Source: Phocoena phocoena
Taxonomy: Eukaryota > Chordata > Mammalia > Artiodactyla > Phocoenidae
Direction of reading: 5' to 3'
Assembly: GCF_963924675.1 (NCBI RefSeq)
Contig: NC_089232.1
Coordinates: 29,586,842-29,650,841, forward strand
DNA length: 64,000 nt
In this document: positions 9,852 to 21,570 of the stretch, in pieces
How the letters are laid out: the number at the start of each line of letters is the position of its first letter
Numbering within the stretch: the first letter of the stretch is position 1
Translations under genes and position numbers: made by a program
The notes under the pieces: generated by a model
Told to the model about the DNA's origin: nothing
The model's database searches: none
The model's input: only the letters and a program-made list of their open reading frames with translations

Positions 9852-11469
9852 ATTCCTCTGTCACCTCATTTTGCCTGGCTGTTATTATTTCTATGTATTT
9901 GGTAGGATGGTTATTTTTCCCAACCTTGTAGAAGTGGCCTTTGTAGGAGATGTCCTATGCACCCCAGCAGCAAACTCCCTCTGGTCACCAGAGCTCTATG
10001 CATAGGGTTGGCCACCATGCACACTACATGGGTCTTTTTGTTTTTGTGGGTTGACTGCTATGAGTGATCTGGGAGGCATGGGTGGCCTCCAGTCTTGTTG
10101 GTTGCCAGGCCCTGGCTTGTGAAGAGGCTGCTTGCTCTGGGTGGGGCTGGGTCATAAGGTGTCTGGCTGTGGAAGCCAGGGTGTTCTGGGGCAAGTGCTG
10201 GCCCACTGATGGGCAGAGCCAGGTTCCAGGGTGAGTGGTTGCAGAGCCAGGTGTTCTGGCTCTAGTGTTGGCCTGCTGGTGGGTAGGGCCAGTTCCTGAC
10301 ATGGCTGGCTGCAGGGTCCAGGGTGTCTCAAAGCTGGTGACAGCCCTCTGGTGTGTGGGGCTGGATCCTGGGGCAGCTGGCTGAGTGGTAAAATGAGTCC
10401 CAGGGCTGGTGCTGGCCTGCTGGTGGGCAGAGCTAGGTCCCAGGGTCTCTGACTGCAGGGCCCTGGAGATCTCAGAGCTGGTGTGTTAGCAAATTAGTGG
10501 ACAGGGCCAGGACCCTGGTGATCCTGGGGCTTATGCCTGCTTACTGGTGGATGAAGCTGTTCTTACAGCTAGTACTAGCCCACTGGTGTGTGGAGTCAGG
10601 CCCCAGGTTCTCTGGCTGCAGGGCCTCGGGGGTCCCAGGGCTAGTGCCCATGCACTGGTGTGTGGGGTCTGGTCTTAGGCCCTCTAGTGGATAGGGCTAA
10701 GTCCCAGGGCAGCTACTGCCTCAGGATGTCTTAAGCATCCAGTCTGCCTATGAATAGCACTGTGTCCCCACTTGGCTAGCTGCTTGATCTGAGGCATCCC
10801 AGTACTGGTGGATGGGGCTGGGTCCGGGCACTAATAAGCTAGTGGGAGATTCCAAAGTGGTGTTTACCAGCACCAATGTCTTCATGACAGAATGAGCTCA
10901 CAAAAATGGCTGCCCCAGTGCCTATGTCCCCAGGCTGAGCTCCAGTTGCTCCTGCCTCTCCTCCTGCCTCTTCTTCCATATGACCCAGGGTCCCTTCAAA
11001 TTACTGCCTCTGCCCTGGGTCCCAGAGTGTGTTGGATTTTGTATGTGCCCCTTAAGAATGTAGTCTCTATTTCCCACAACTCTCTGGCTCTCCCAAAATT
11101 AAGCCTCACTGGCTTTCAGAGACAAACTTTCTGAGGGCTCATCTTCCCAGTGCAGGACCCCCAGCCTTGAGAGCCTGATGTGAGGTTCAGACCCCCTCAC
11201 TCTTTGGGGAGAACTTCTGCATTTGTAATTATCTTCCTATTTGTGTGTTACCCACCTGGGGGTATGAGGTTTGGCTATGCCATGTCTCTGTCCTATCTAC
11301 CAGCCTCACTGTGGTCCCTTCTTTATATCTTTAGTTGTAGAAGAACTTTTCTGCTAGTCTTCTGGTCTTTCTCATCAATAGTTGTTCTGTAAATAGTTGT
11401 AATTTTGGTATGCCCATGGGAGGATGTGAGCTCAGTGTCTTCTACTCTGCCAACTTGGCCACTCCCCCT
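9852..11469 (-). promoter_or_regulatory. L1M 5' UTR with a tandem array of about 72-bp units
   Basis: A GC-rich leader of 1.6 kb. Between roughly 10060 and 10860 a unit of about 72-74 bp recurs: copies of GGTGGGTAGGGCC, GGTGTGTGGGGCTGG and GGTGGGCAGAGC start at 10278, 10350 and 10422, with more copies on both sides. Each contains a CAGGGTC...CTGGCTGCAGGG core. By analogy with other L1 leaders this is a monomer-type promoter. Activity is inferred. Confidence 0.75.
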
Positions 11470-11480
11470 AAAGAAATTTA

Positions 11481-13100
11481 AAATAAGAAAAAAAAGTTTA
11501 CATCTATATCCTTTTCAGTGTTCTTCATTCTTTTATATAGATCCCAATTTTCATCTGGTATCATTTTCCTTCCACTTGAACTACTTCTTTCTATACTCCT
11601 GTAATGAAGTATATAAATAATGAATTATCTCAGCTTTTGTCTGAAAAAGGTTTAATTGTACTTACAATTTTAAAATGAATATTCACTGAATTTAGAATTC
11701 TAGTTTTACACTTTGTCTCAGTACTTTAAAGATGTCATTTTTGTTTTCTGGCTAAAAAAGTCTTTGATGAGAGGTCTGTGATTATACACTTATCCTTGTC
11801 TGTATATAATGTATCTTTTTTCACTTGATACCTTTAAGATTTTCTCTTCCACATCACTTTTTAGAAATTTTATAATGGTTTTCTCTTTCTATTAATATTT
11901 TGTGGGGCTTGTTAAATTTGGGGGTGGTCTGTGGGTTTATAATTTTCATCAAATTTGGAAATTTTTTAGTTATAATAGCATCAAATACATCTCTGCTCCT
12001 CTCCTTTTTCCTTTGAGATTTTAATAGCATATGGGCAGGTTATGCCCTTGATCCCTTGATATTATCTCACACGTCACTAAGGCTCTATAGCCTGTCCCCT
12101 ATCTTTTTTCTCTCTCTGCTTCATTTGTATAGTTTCCAATGATGTATCTTCAAGCTTGCCAATTTTTCTTTTGCTGGTTCTAATATGCTGTTAATCTCAT
12201 TCAGGAAAATTTTAATTTCAAATGTTCCATTTGAAATATATCATCTATCTATTCCATTTCTTTAAATTCTTGAACATATTCATAATATCTGTTTAAGCAT
12301 CCATCATCTATACCATCTGAATCTCTTTCTATTGAGTGGTTATTTTTCCTGGTTATGGATCACATTTTATATTGGAGACTTCCCTGGACATTGTCAATGA
12401 TGCATTCTTGAGAGTTGGGATTTTGTTGCCTTCCTCTAAAGAGCATTGGGCTTTGTTGTAGTAAGCTGTGAAATTCCTAGTGGCTTAGCTCATCCTTTCA
12501 AGACTTGTTTTAAGCATTTTTCTGATGAGCCTTTAATCTAGGTTTAGTCTTACTATTAATGTTTGAGTCTTCTTATGTTCTCTGCTCTACATGTACAACA
12601 AGGACTCTTCCAGTCCTGTCTGATATCTTAAAATTGTTCAGCACATGACTCCCTGATTATTCTCTTCCCACCCTCATGGAACTTTACTCTATGCATAATC
12701 ATCTTAGTATTCATCAAAAATACAGAGGACCCTCTGTATGCAAAGTTCTCAAGCTCTTTTCTAAATAGCTTACTCCATCTGGGAATTCTTCTCAGCACTC
12801 AGCTGCCTCAGACTCCCTTAACTCGAATCTCTGTTTCCTCAGCCTAGTGAGACTGCCATACACAGCTTGGGATACCCCTCCCTCTTCTGTGGTCCAGAAG
12901 GTACCTCCAGGCAGAAGCCAGTGCAATCAGAGGACTCTCATTATTTGTTCCCCGCCTCCCCAGGACCACAATGTTGAGCTGCCTGTTGTCCAACATCTGA
13001 AAGCAGTTGTTTCATATATTTTTCTAGTTTCTAGTTGTTTAAGGTGGGAGGTAAGTCCTATCCCTGTTAATCCATCACCACTGGAAGTGGAAGAGTAGGT
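11481..13100 (-). mobile_element. Ancient L1, right segment (ORF1 region to 5' end)
   Basis: This continues the L1 interrupted at 3876. Antisense ORF1-region phrases are readable, such as TTTTCATCAAATTTGGAAAT near 11944 and CATCTGGTATCATTTTCCTT near 11553. The copy fades at about 13100 near TCCATCACCACTGGAAGTGG. It is strongly diverged and noncoding. Confidence 0.75.
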
Positions 13101-13369
13101 ACTCTTTTCCTTCTTGACTTGGATAATTATAGAACTATAGACTTAAATTAGTTGCAGAAATTATCTTTGTTGATTTTTTCTGATATCAAAATTTTTTCTG
13201 ATATACCAAAACACAAAAGTTATGACAAAGGTAATAACCACTGTTAATATTTTGACATGTGTCTTGACAACTACTCTCTATATTTGGTGACACTAATAGA
13301 TATGGGTTCATAACTTTAACTTTGTAGTGGATGACAAAGCCTTGGTAATTAAACAAAATAAAAATCAGT
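13101..13369. other. Unassigned AT-rich stretch
   Basis: No coding signal. It may be decayed L1 text joining the antisense and sense L1 blocks, but I could not assign it. Confidence 0.4.
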
Positions 13370-13601
13370 AGTATAAATCTTGGAATAGAGTTAGAAATGT
13401 TATCATTATTTACAGATAATATGATTGATTGTCTATTTAGAAAACTCAAGAAAATTAAATATGACTGGAGATGGTAAGATTTTTGCAAAAAGATTTTTAT
13501 ATGCCAGTATTAACTAATTAGAAAATATAATGAGAAAAAGATCTTGATTACAATAACAACAAATGTAAGTGATGTCACATATATATGTAAAACTCAAAGC
13601 T

Positions 13602-13815
13602 CCGGCTTCCCTGGTGGCACAGTGGTTGAGAGTCCTCCGGCCAATGCAGGGGACACAGGTTCGTGCCCCGGTCCGAGAGGATCCCACATGTCGCAGAGCG
13701 GCTGGGCCCGTGAGCCATGGCCGCTGAACCTGTGCGTCCGGAGCCTGTGCTCCACAACGGGAGAGGCCGCAACAGTGAGAGGACCGCGTACCGAAAAAAA
13801 CAAAAAACAAAAAAC
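13602..13815 (+). mobile_element. CHR-2 SINE
   Basis: Head CCGGCTTCCCTGGTGGCACA, a pol III A box (TGGCACAGTGG), a B box (GGTTCGTGCCC) and a tail of A-runs split by C. A 13-bp target duplication, AAAACTCAAAGCT, flanks it at 13589-13601 and 13816-13828. Inserted in the old sense L1. Confidence 0.96.
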
Positions 13816-14337
13816 AAAACTCAAAGCTTACTTGAATTTTTCATCAGTAAGAATATTGTGTTCTAATTTGGGACCATTTAGTACTGGAAAGTTGTCTATT
13901 GCCCACAAATTAAGCTATAAATTGTTTGTGATCCTCACCAAAATCCATATGGCAAAATGATTAGAACTAGGCAAAATTATTCTAAAAATCACTGAAAAAA
14001 TAAAGTTTGAGAAGATCCAGAGGGGGGTTGAAGAAGGAGAGTAATGAAATGGGAGTTTCCCTACCAGATATTAAAATGTATAATAAAGTTATAATAATCA
14101 AAATCATATGGAACTAGTGCAGGAATAGGCAAAACAGGTCAGTGGAGCAAAAGACAAAGCCCAGAAAAAGTCCAAAAATATTCAAGAAAGTATTGCAAGT
14201 TAAAAGTGGCATTTTAAGTCGGTAGGGAATGGATGAATTTATTTAATAAATAAATTTGAATTTACTATCTAATGTATTTTGGGACAGGGAATAATTTATG
14301 TCAGAATAAATCCAGGTAGATTAAAGGCTTAAATGTA

Positions 14338-14457
14338 TTGGGTTGGCCAAAAAGTTCATTTAGTTTTAAGTAAAAATAAAAGACACATTTTTCATTTTCA
14401 CCAAGAACTTTATTGAAAACTTATTCATTTGCCGAACAAACACTTTGGCCAACGCAA
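14338..14457. mobile_element. Mariner-type MITE, 120 bp
   Basis: Terminal inverted repeats are TTGGGTTGGCCAAAAAGTTC at the left and its diverged complement ending TTTGGCCAACGCAA. TA dinucleotides flank both ends (14336-14337 and 14458-14459), the mariner target duplication. The interior is AT-rich with no transposase, so it is an internally deleted copy. Inserted in the sense L1. Confidence 0.9.
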
Positions 14458-14692
14458 TAAAATATTAAGCTTATCAAGGGGGTGGGAAATAGGCACTCAT
14501 ATATTTTTGGTGGAGAACAATTTGTATAACTCTTTGGAGGACAATTTGGCAATACCTACTAAATAATAAATAGATGCTCATACACACCAACCCCACAATT
14601 CCTCTTCTGTTAATTCATCTGGTACTTTGTATAGATATACACAAATAAATATCCTTGGACAAGAATACTAATGGCAGCATTATTTATGACAG

Positions 14693-15880
14693 TGTAACAA
14701 AATATTAGGATGCAACTCTTCTTGGCTCAGAACACCAAAGCGAATGTGCCATACACCCCGCCCTCTCCATAAACTGGCAATGGAATTTGGCCAAGAATCT
14801 GTTCAATGATTCTTGGACTGCTCAGCCACATCAAGGATGAAAACAAGGTCTGAGACTACAAGGGTGGGGCATTTCAGGAGGGGATTCTTTAGAGAGAAAT
14901 GTTGCCTCTCTGGGTCTTCACTGACATTTGGGGGACCAGTGAGGGAGGCTACTGTCAAGACTAGGAAGGGGGCTTTTAAGGAACCTCTCAGGGAGCTTCA
15001 AGAGGCTTTGCCAGCAGTGGGAGACACAGAAGACCAGTGCCTGGCCCAGGGTTGGGGGTACTAAAGTGGCCTGGGGCGAGGGGCTGACACTCCCAAGAAA
15101 TTCAGAAGTAAGAGAAGGTCTGCCCTGTGGCTTTGGTGGTGAAGCCCTGCAGTCATCACTGTGCTGGGATCAGAGGTTTTTAGGACAGGGATACATAAAG
15201 GTTTCCAAGGCCAGATATGGGCCATGTGCCAAAAAGAGCACCAGCATGGGGTTCCCCTGAGTCTGGTTTAGTAGAGCTGCCCAGAACGCCAAGGGACAAG
15301 AAGGGTGGCAATACCTCCATATACTCACACCAAGGTTGGAGTCCCAAGCGATCATTAGGGACATGCCAGGAGAACTTCAGGAAAGACAGGCCTTCTAGGG
15401 AACCTCCAACAACCCCTCAAACCTCACCAAGAGAAAGAGGCCGCATGAGCCATCTGCTAGGGGCAGAGAACTCAAAATCGCCCCGCCAAATGGTAACAAC
15501 CATCTCATTCCTTCACCTTTCCTTGTTCATTTACCCCTACCCCCATCTTGACTGTCATGGGGAGTAAAACAGCAACTAGTGGGGAGGGAGGGATGATGAA
15601 AGGAAGAGAAGCAAATGGACCAAGGTCCCTTCTCCACTGAAGGCTTACTAACACTCTCAAGTTCAGGGAATTGGCTCATTACAAGGGAATAGATATTATA
15701 ATTTCTGAATTGAGACTGTGTTTGACCAAAAATGAAAACCCATAAGAACTTGCAGTGTTTTCAAATAAACACAAGAAATGTTAGCCTAAAGAAATACTTT
15801 TCAACGAATGATGGAAGAAAAAAAATAAAGTTTTATTTTTGTTATGTCATGAGACATGCTTGCTCAACATACCAGTTGAA
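14693..15880 (+). mobile_element. Unidentified 1.19-kb insertion interrupting an L1 3' UTR
   Basis: L1 3' UTR text stops near 14692 and resumes near 15881, and this block shares no recognisable L1 sequence. The four bases ACAG precede it (14689-14692) and follow it (15881-15884), a possible target duplication. It starts TGTAACA, is of mixed GC content and has AATAAA at 15824-15829 followed by a T-rich stretch near its right end. No poly-A tail is seen. It could be a solo LTR of a family I do not recognise or a retrocopy of an untranslated transcript end. ORFs of 64-116 codons inside look random. Confidence 0.5.
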
Positions 15881-16270
15881 ACAGTAAAACACTGGGAAAA
15901 CTTAAAGGTCCACCAGAAAGGGCTGGATAGGTACACTGATGTGTCCATTATACTAAGATATTATGTTATTGTTAAAAATAATGAGGAAGATATTTATGCA
16001 CTGATAAGGAGTGATCTCCAATTAATGCATTCAGTGGGGACAAAAGGAAAGTATAGAACACTTTATGGAGTGTGCTACTCTAAGTGGGAAAAGAGGGTGG
16101 AGAACATAAAGTATATATACGGTTTATGCTAGAGTATCTCAGGAAAGTTACCTAAGAAATTGGTCACACAATTTTCTTCTGAAGAAGATAAGTTGGATAC
16201 TGGGGAACAGGTATGGAAGGGACATCTACGTTCTACCATGTGCATTTATAAATAAATTGTAGAATTGTGA

Positions 16271-16970
16271 AAGCACTAGAAAAAAAACCAGGTTGTTATT
16301 TATCCAAATAAAACCTGGGTAGTTTCATAGTTCAGTCTTACAGTTAAACAGAATCTATACAGAAAAATAGAACTGAAAAGAGTTTAAACCTTACTCTTGA
16401 GTAAACACCAATGGGCTGTAGTGACAGTATGTGCCTGTGTGAGAGAAGCACATATTTAATGAACCACAAAACATTTAAAAAATTCTCTCCCCATCTCTGC
16501 CATTCTCTATGTTCTCCACATGTACAACAGCTGGTAGCTACAAAATTTGGTATTTGTTCCACTCAAACTCCCAATCAAAATTCATTCTGAAACTGAGAAT
16601 GCATGGCTCAATTCTCCCACTCCTTCTCTTCTGTAGATATACATTTTTCTTTTGCTAGAATCCTCTTTCCTAGGTAAAAGTCTCCAACCCCTCTTCTAGG
16701 TCCTTCTGATTCTGCAGCTCTTTCTACCAAGTATTTGTAGATATAACAAAAAATCAGGGATCTAAGCAGACACAGAATATTCTTTGGCATGGAAGAAGGT
16801 AGGGAAGCTATCAAATATTCAAAAATTCTCCCTATGACATTTTTGTAATCTTGAGGTGGGGCACACTTTCCCAAATATAAGACTAAATATAAAGGGGGAA
16901 AATATTATACTTAACTATACTTCAAAAACAACTTTTGAAAAAACCTGATACAGGTACTCTTTTGATCATG
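16271..16970. other. Unassigned block between L1 relics
   Basis: AT-moderate sequence with no coding support and no repeat I recognise. The minus-strand ORFs at 16344-16562 and 16608-16874 show no domain. Confidence 0.4.
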
Positions 16971-17315
16971 TATCAACACATTATAAAGGTATAATTAACA
17001 TAATGTGTTGGTGGTGTAAGGATTGACAAGAAGACCAATGTAACATAACAGAGAGCACAGAAACAGACACACTCATATATAGAAAGTTAATATGACAAAA
17101 AGGGCAATAACAAACCAGTGGCAAAAGGGTGAATGATTTAACAAATGGTGCTGGAATAGTAGGTTATCCATATGGAAAAAAAATTAGATCCCTACCTCAC
17201 ATCATATTAAAAAAAACACAAAACTCCAGGTAGATCAAATATAAAAAGCAAAAGTTTTTAACTTTTAGAAGAAAATATAGGACATTATGATCTTTGGATA
17301 GGGAAAGCCAAATTT

Positions 17316-17360
<45 letters not shown>

Positions 17361-18410
17361 CAAACCCTGAAGAAAAAGATTAATAGTAAGATTACATTAA
17401 AGTTTAAGATTTTTCTCAACAGAGACATTATACAGATTTACTAAGCCAACCACCAACTGTAAAACAATCTGCAACAGGTAAAACTATAAAGGAATACTAC
17501 AAGTTAATTAGAAAAATAAGTAGAAGAATGGACAAAATATGTGAGGATTTATAGAAGAGGGAACCCCAATGTCCAAAAAATGTGTGCAAAGTTAACCAAA
17601 TTGACTCAGGCTCAAGAAAATGTAAAAATATACAGTGAGATAACCCTTTTTATCCATAATATTTACAAGAATTGGAAGTCTGATAATACTATGAGTTGGA
17701 GTAGAGAAACAATACCCAGGAGAGAGTAAAATGGCACCACTGCTTGGGAGAGCTATTTGTCACCATCTAGGGAATCTGAAAACATGCATACCAGCTACCA
17801 AGGCAGTCCACATCTTGGCATGTATGCGGAGAAACTTGCACATGCACATAAGAGCCACATGCAATAATATTCAATGAAATGTTGTTCTTATAATGAAAAT
17901 TTAGAAGGAAAAGCCCTAAATGCCATACAATAAAAAGATGGATAAATTGTGATCTATTTATAAAATAGAATACTATGCCTCCATTAAAATGAATTAATTA
18001 CAAATACATTTTTAAAGCACAGTGTTCACCAGAAGCAAATTACAGGACACCTACAGTACAATTTCATTCATGTAAAGTTTCAAAACATAAAACATGCAGA
18101 ACAATGTCACATACATCGTTTATGGACACACACATGTAGCAGTGCTATTAAAACATGTATGAGCATAATATATTTAAAAAATAGGTTAGTGATTAGATCT
18201 GGAGAAAGAGGAAGGGGGATGCAATTATGGAAAGGAACAGCGAGTACATCAAGTGAAATAGGAATGTTTTGTTGCTTTTAAAATCTAAGGCAAATTGCCA
18301 AGTTGTTATTTCATAAGGCTACATGAAAGAATACACAGGTATTATGTCATATTTCTATATTTCATAATGCAAACTGTAAAAATATTTGCAAAATATGTGA
18401 CAAAAAAGGG
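16971..18410 (+). mobile_element. Old sense L1 (ORF2 C-terminal region and 3' UTR)
   Basis: L1 phrases are readable: AACAAATGGTGCTGGAATAG near 17140, TTAGATCCCTACCTCACATC near 17186 and AATAAAAAGATGGATAAATT near 17930, the last from the 3' UTR. It contains an AC array. Noncoding. Confidence 0.78.
17319..17358. repeat. (AC)20 microsatellite
   Basis: Uninterrupted AC dinucleotides inside an L1 relic. Confidence 0.97.
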
Positions 18411-18960
18411 GTTTGTACTTTTATATATATGGAATGCTTAAAATTCAATAACAAAATTACTCAATCACCCCTCTAGAAATCTAAACAAACTATGTAAGTA
18501 TGCAGGTTTCAAATTATGATATAAAGACATAAAACAATATAAAATTATGTTGTAGATATATTTTCCTAAAAATACTTTGATGATATAGAAAGTTTAAAAT
18601 TCACATTACAAATAGTGTCTATTTTGTATCTATAAATTCATTTATGGTTTTATATAGATAGACATACACATAAACATATATATATATTTCCATAGAAAGC
18701 AGTCTAAAACAAAAATACATGAAAGTGTTAAATAGGCAGTTACAATTCAGGTGTTTAATTTAAAAAAAATTTTTCTAACATTTGTGCTATGCTTGTATAT
18801 TACTTGCATGTGAAAAGGAAACAAAACTAACACAAGGCAAGAATGTGCTCTTCCTCTGAATCTTGAGGGTGATGCTAGCCTCCTTGTTGGTCTAAATATT
18901 GGAGAGGAAGAGAAATTATCATTATTTGAGAATATTACACTTTGCCTAAGAAAACCAAAG
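18411..18960. other. AT-rich stretch, probably further L1 3' UTR
   Basis: Very AT-rich with short TA runs near 18680. The text resembles an L1M 3' UTR in composition, but no firm phrase was matched. No gene seen. Confidence 0.4.
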
Positions 18961-19153
18961 AGAATCAATTAGAAAAGTATTAAAACAGTAGGAGTGGACA
19001 GTGGCTTGATGAAAAACAGATATACAAATCCCAATGGATTTCTTATACACCAAAATAACCAGCTAGGAAACATAATGAAGAAAAATATATCCCCAATAGC
19101 AACAAAAACCATAACATCTAGGAATAAGCTTAATAAGCATAGTGGAACCTATG

Positions 19154-19185
<32 letters not shown>

Positions 19186-19850
19186 ATATTTATTCATACA
19201 TACCATCTATGCACCTAGCCATATCCAAAAAGAACCTTAAATGAGATTTTCATATATAGATATTTTGGAAGAACTGACATCAATATATTTAACACATCCC
19301 AATCAAAATCTCAGTGTGATTTTAGGAGGTGGAGCAATTGTCAAATTTAAAATTACAAACAATTGTAAAATTATCCTGAAAGAATACACTCATGACAATA
19401 TCAAAAAAGAAGAAAAAGGAAAAGAGACTTGTACTCTCAGATTTTAGAATCTACTTTAGATATATAATAATCAAAATAATGTGGCTGGGGTCCAGAACAG
19501 AATAGAAAGTTCAGAAACCAATCCAATTAAATGGTAGAATTTAGTACATATGTAAAGTTGTCATTTCAAATCAGTAGAAAAATAATTCTTTAAAAATATA
19601 ATGTTAGGACCATTGATGAAACATTGGTGAAAAGTGAAATTAGATCTCTATCTCACAAGGTATATTAAAATAAACTCCAGTTATATTAAATAATTAAGAG
19701 TAAAGTTTGAAATCATAGATGACCTAGAATAAAATCTAGGTATTTATCTCATCTCAGGATTTAGAAGGCTTTTCTAAAAACACTCACAAGAGCAGAATCC
19801 ACAAAGGAAGACGCTAATCGATTCACCACATAAGAAAACATTAACACGTT
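18961..19850 (+). mobile_element. Old sense L1 fragment (ORF2 region)
   Basis: ORF2-type text: GGATTTCTTATACACCAAAA near 19038, CCCAATAGCAACAAAAACCA near 19092 and AATAATCAAAATAATGTGGC near 19466, the last from the region after the RT. Interrupted by an AC array. No usable frame. Confidence 0.75.
19159..19185. repeat. (AC)13 microsatellite
   Basis: Pure AC dinucleotides followed by AATATTTATT, inside L1 text. Confidence 0.95.
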
Positions 19851-20106
19851 AACAAAAACACCATTTTCACAGGTGCGTTCTGAGATGGAGCGTGTAGGAG
19901 GTCTACTAGCAGTGTTCTTGAGAATATCACGTGTGCCAGCAGGACAGAGCAGTGAGAGGCTGAACTGTGTTGCATCTCAGTGAAGGCTATGCTGACTCCA
20001 TAGGGAGCTCTGTAGCTGGGATGGCCCTTCAGAGTTGTCCCAAGTTGGGGAAAGGGACCTGGCCTTTACATCCTTAGATGTGGGCTCCTCCAGGAATGGG
20101 GCTTTA

Positions 20107-20600
20107 CGGTGGTTTAAAAATATGTTCACGAATTATTTAACATTCATCCCTTTGAAAGGTGGAGCCTACTTCCCCTCCCTTTGAACAAGGGCTAGACTTA
20201 GTGAGTCACTTCTAACAAATAGAATGTGGCAAAAGTGATGGCAAGACCAGGTCATAACAGGCATCGTGGCTTCTTCTTGGACTTCCACTGAAGGAAGAAA
20301 AGCTGCCATGTTGTGAGGATGTTCAAGTAGCCCCAGGAAGAAGCCCACATATTGAGAAACCAAGGCCTCCTGCCCACAGCCGTTCTAGTGAGTCACCTTT
20401 ACAAGCTGATCCTCTGGCCTCAGTCAGGTCTTCAGATGTCTGCAGTTTTGGTCACATCTTGACTGCCACCTGTGAGGGACCCTAAGACAGAACCACAAGC
20501 TAAGTGGCTCCCAAGTTCCTAACCCACAGAAAGTATAAATGTTGTTTTAAGCTCCCATGTTTTGGAGTAGTTTATTATGTAGAATCAAATAACTACTGCA
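20107..20600 (+). mobile_element. MLT1-type MaLR LTR
   Basis: Solo LTR of the mammalian MaLR group. Diagnostic text includes GGGCTAGACTTAGTGAGTCA (near 20189), the GCTGCCATGTTGTGAGGA phrase and, at the end, TAACCCACAGAAAGTATAAA with TTTTAAGCTCCCATGTTTTG. It reads left to right and ends near AATAACTACTGCA. No internal retroviral genes are attached. Confidence 0.82.
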
Positions 20601-21299
20601 CCTGTGATCTTGGGCAAGGTGGCTCTGAGAGCTGATAGCTGAGGGTTTTTTGCTAGCAGCATTCTTTGCAACTGGGAGATTAAGCCCTACAGTCCTAAAG
20701 GGAGACCTGGGTGGTCCATCACAATGCCCACTCCAACCATAACGAAAACACACAGCCAAAAGACAAACTGGGTTTAAAAAGGTGTGTGTAATCCAAATAT
20801 TAACTCCTGGTCCTCCTGGGCATCTTGATGGATTGGGTTTGCCAGTTCAGGGGCCAAAGATGTAGCTGGCTCTGATGTCCTCTGACTTCAAGGCTTGAGA
20901 TAGTAATTTCATGTCAACCAGGATGCAGAATTCAGACCAAAAGAACCATATGTTCACCAAGTGTTATCCAGTGGACTTCTCTGAGGGTCATGGGGAGGGG
21001 TCATATTCTGGAATCCACCCACATTTTTCCTTCACTCACAATGCCTCTTCTCTCACTTCCATCTCCCCTTCTCACCCTACATCCCAGAATTCTTCCAACT
21101 CGAAATTCTTCTCCTTCTGTCTTGCAGAGCATTCCAGCTGTTCTGTACTCTGTCTTATCGCAAAAGCAAAACTACCACAGTCCTTCCAGAAGCTCAGCAG
21201 AGCTGACACCACCATCCACCAGGACCCTTCAACATTACAGGGCAGTTGGTTTCTACTACATTTGTAACAAATGACAGACAAAGGGTCAATATCTTTATT
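20601..21299. other. Unassigned
   Basis: Mixed-composition sequence. The two overlapping plus-strand ORFs at 20911-21274 lack any domain or splice context. I recognise no repeat. Confidence 0.4.
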
Positions 21300-21570
21300 A
21301 AAAAAAATAGGTCTCACTTGAACACGTATTGTGTGCCAAATATTATTTAAACATTTTACATAGATTTTCTCACTTAATCCTCTCAACAGCCCTATGAAGG
21401 TAGTACTACTATTATTACCCCCATTTTATGTGCAGACCAACTGAGGCACAAATAAGTTAAATAACTCATCCAAGGTTACACAGCTAATGAACAGGTGAGA
21501 CAAGATTTGAACCCAAGCAGCGTGGGTGCAGAGTATTTTCTCTTAACCACTGTGCAAATCTCCTGAATAC
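21300..21570 (-). mobile_element. MIR SINE, antisense
   Basis: Nearly full MIR body: TCACTTAATCCTCTCAACAG, CCCATTTTATGTGCAGACCA, CAAGGTTACACAGCTAATGA and a degraded tRNA-derived end (TTAACCACTGTGCAA). Confidence 0.92.

Larger units (their letters stand above)
3888..11469 (-). mobile_element. Complete 7.6-kb L1M element with 11-bp target duplication
   Basis: Reading left to right on the plus strand: poly-T, 3' UTR, ORF2 from C to N terminus, inter-ORF spacer (about 8490-8960), ORF1 and a long 5' UTR ending at an intact L1 5' terminus (minus-strand GGGGGAGTGGCCAAGTTGGC). The flanks carry the same 11 bp, AAAGAAATTTA, at 3877-3887 and 11470-11480. That shows a full-length retrotransposition into an older L1. 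Frames are broken in many places. Confidence 0.92.
13370..16270 (+). mobile_element. Old sense L1 (ORF2 end and 3' UTR) carrying three insertions
   Basis: Sense L1 text runs from the RT region (AGAAATGTTATCATTATTTA near 13391, a decayed FADD context), through the ORF2 C-terminal region near 14040-14130 (GGAGTTTCCCTACCAGATAT), to the 3' UTR. The order is kept across a CHR-2, a mariner MITE and a 1.19-kb unidentified insertion. After the last, the L1 resumes with AAACTTAAAGGTCCACCAGA near 15898. No usable frame remains. Confidence 0.78.

Noticed and set aside
15839..16132. 97-codon ORF resembling a small protein
   Set aside because: Most of it is L1 3' UTR text (KHWENLKVHQKG... corresponds to noncoding L1 sequence).
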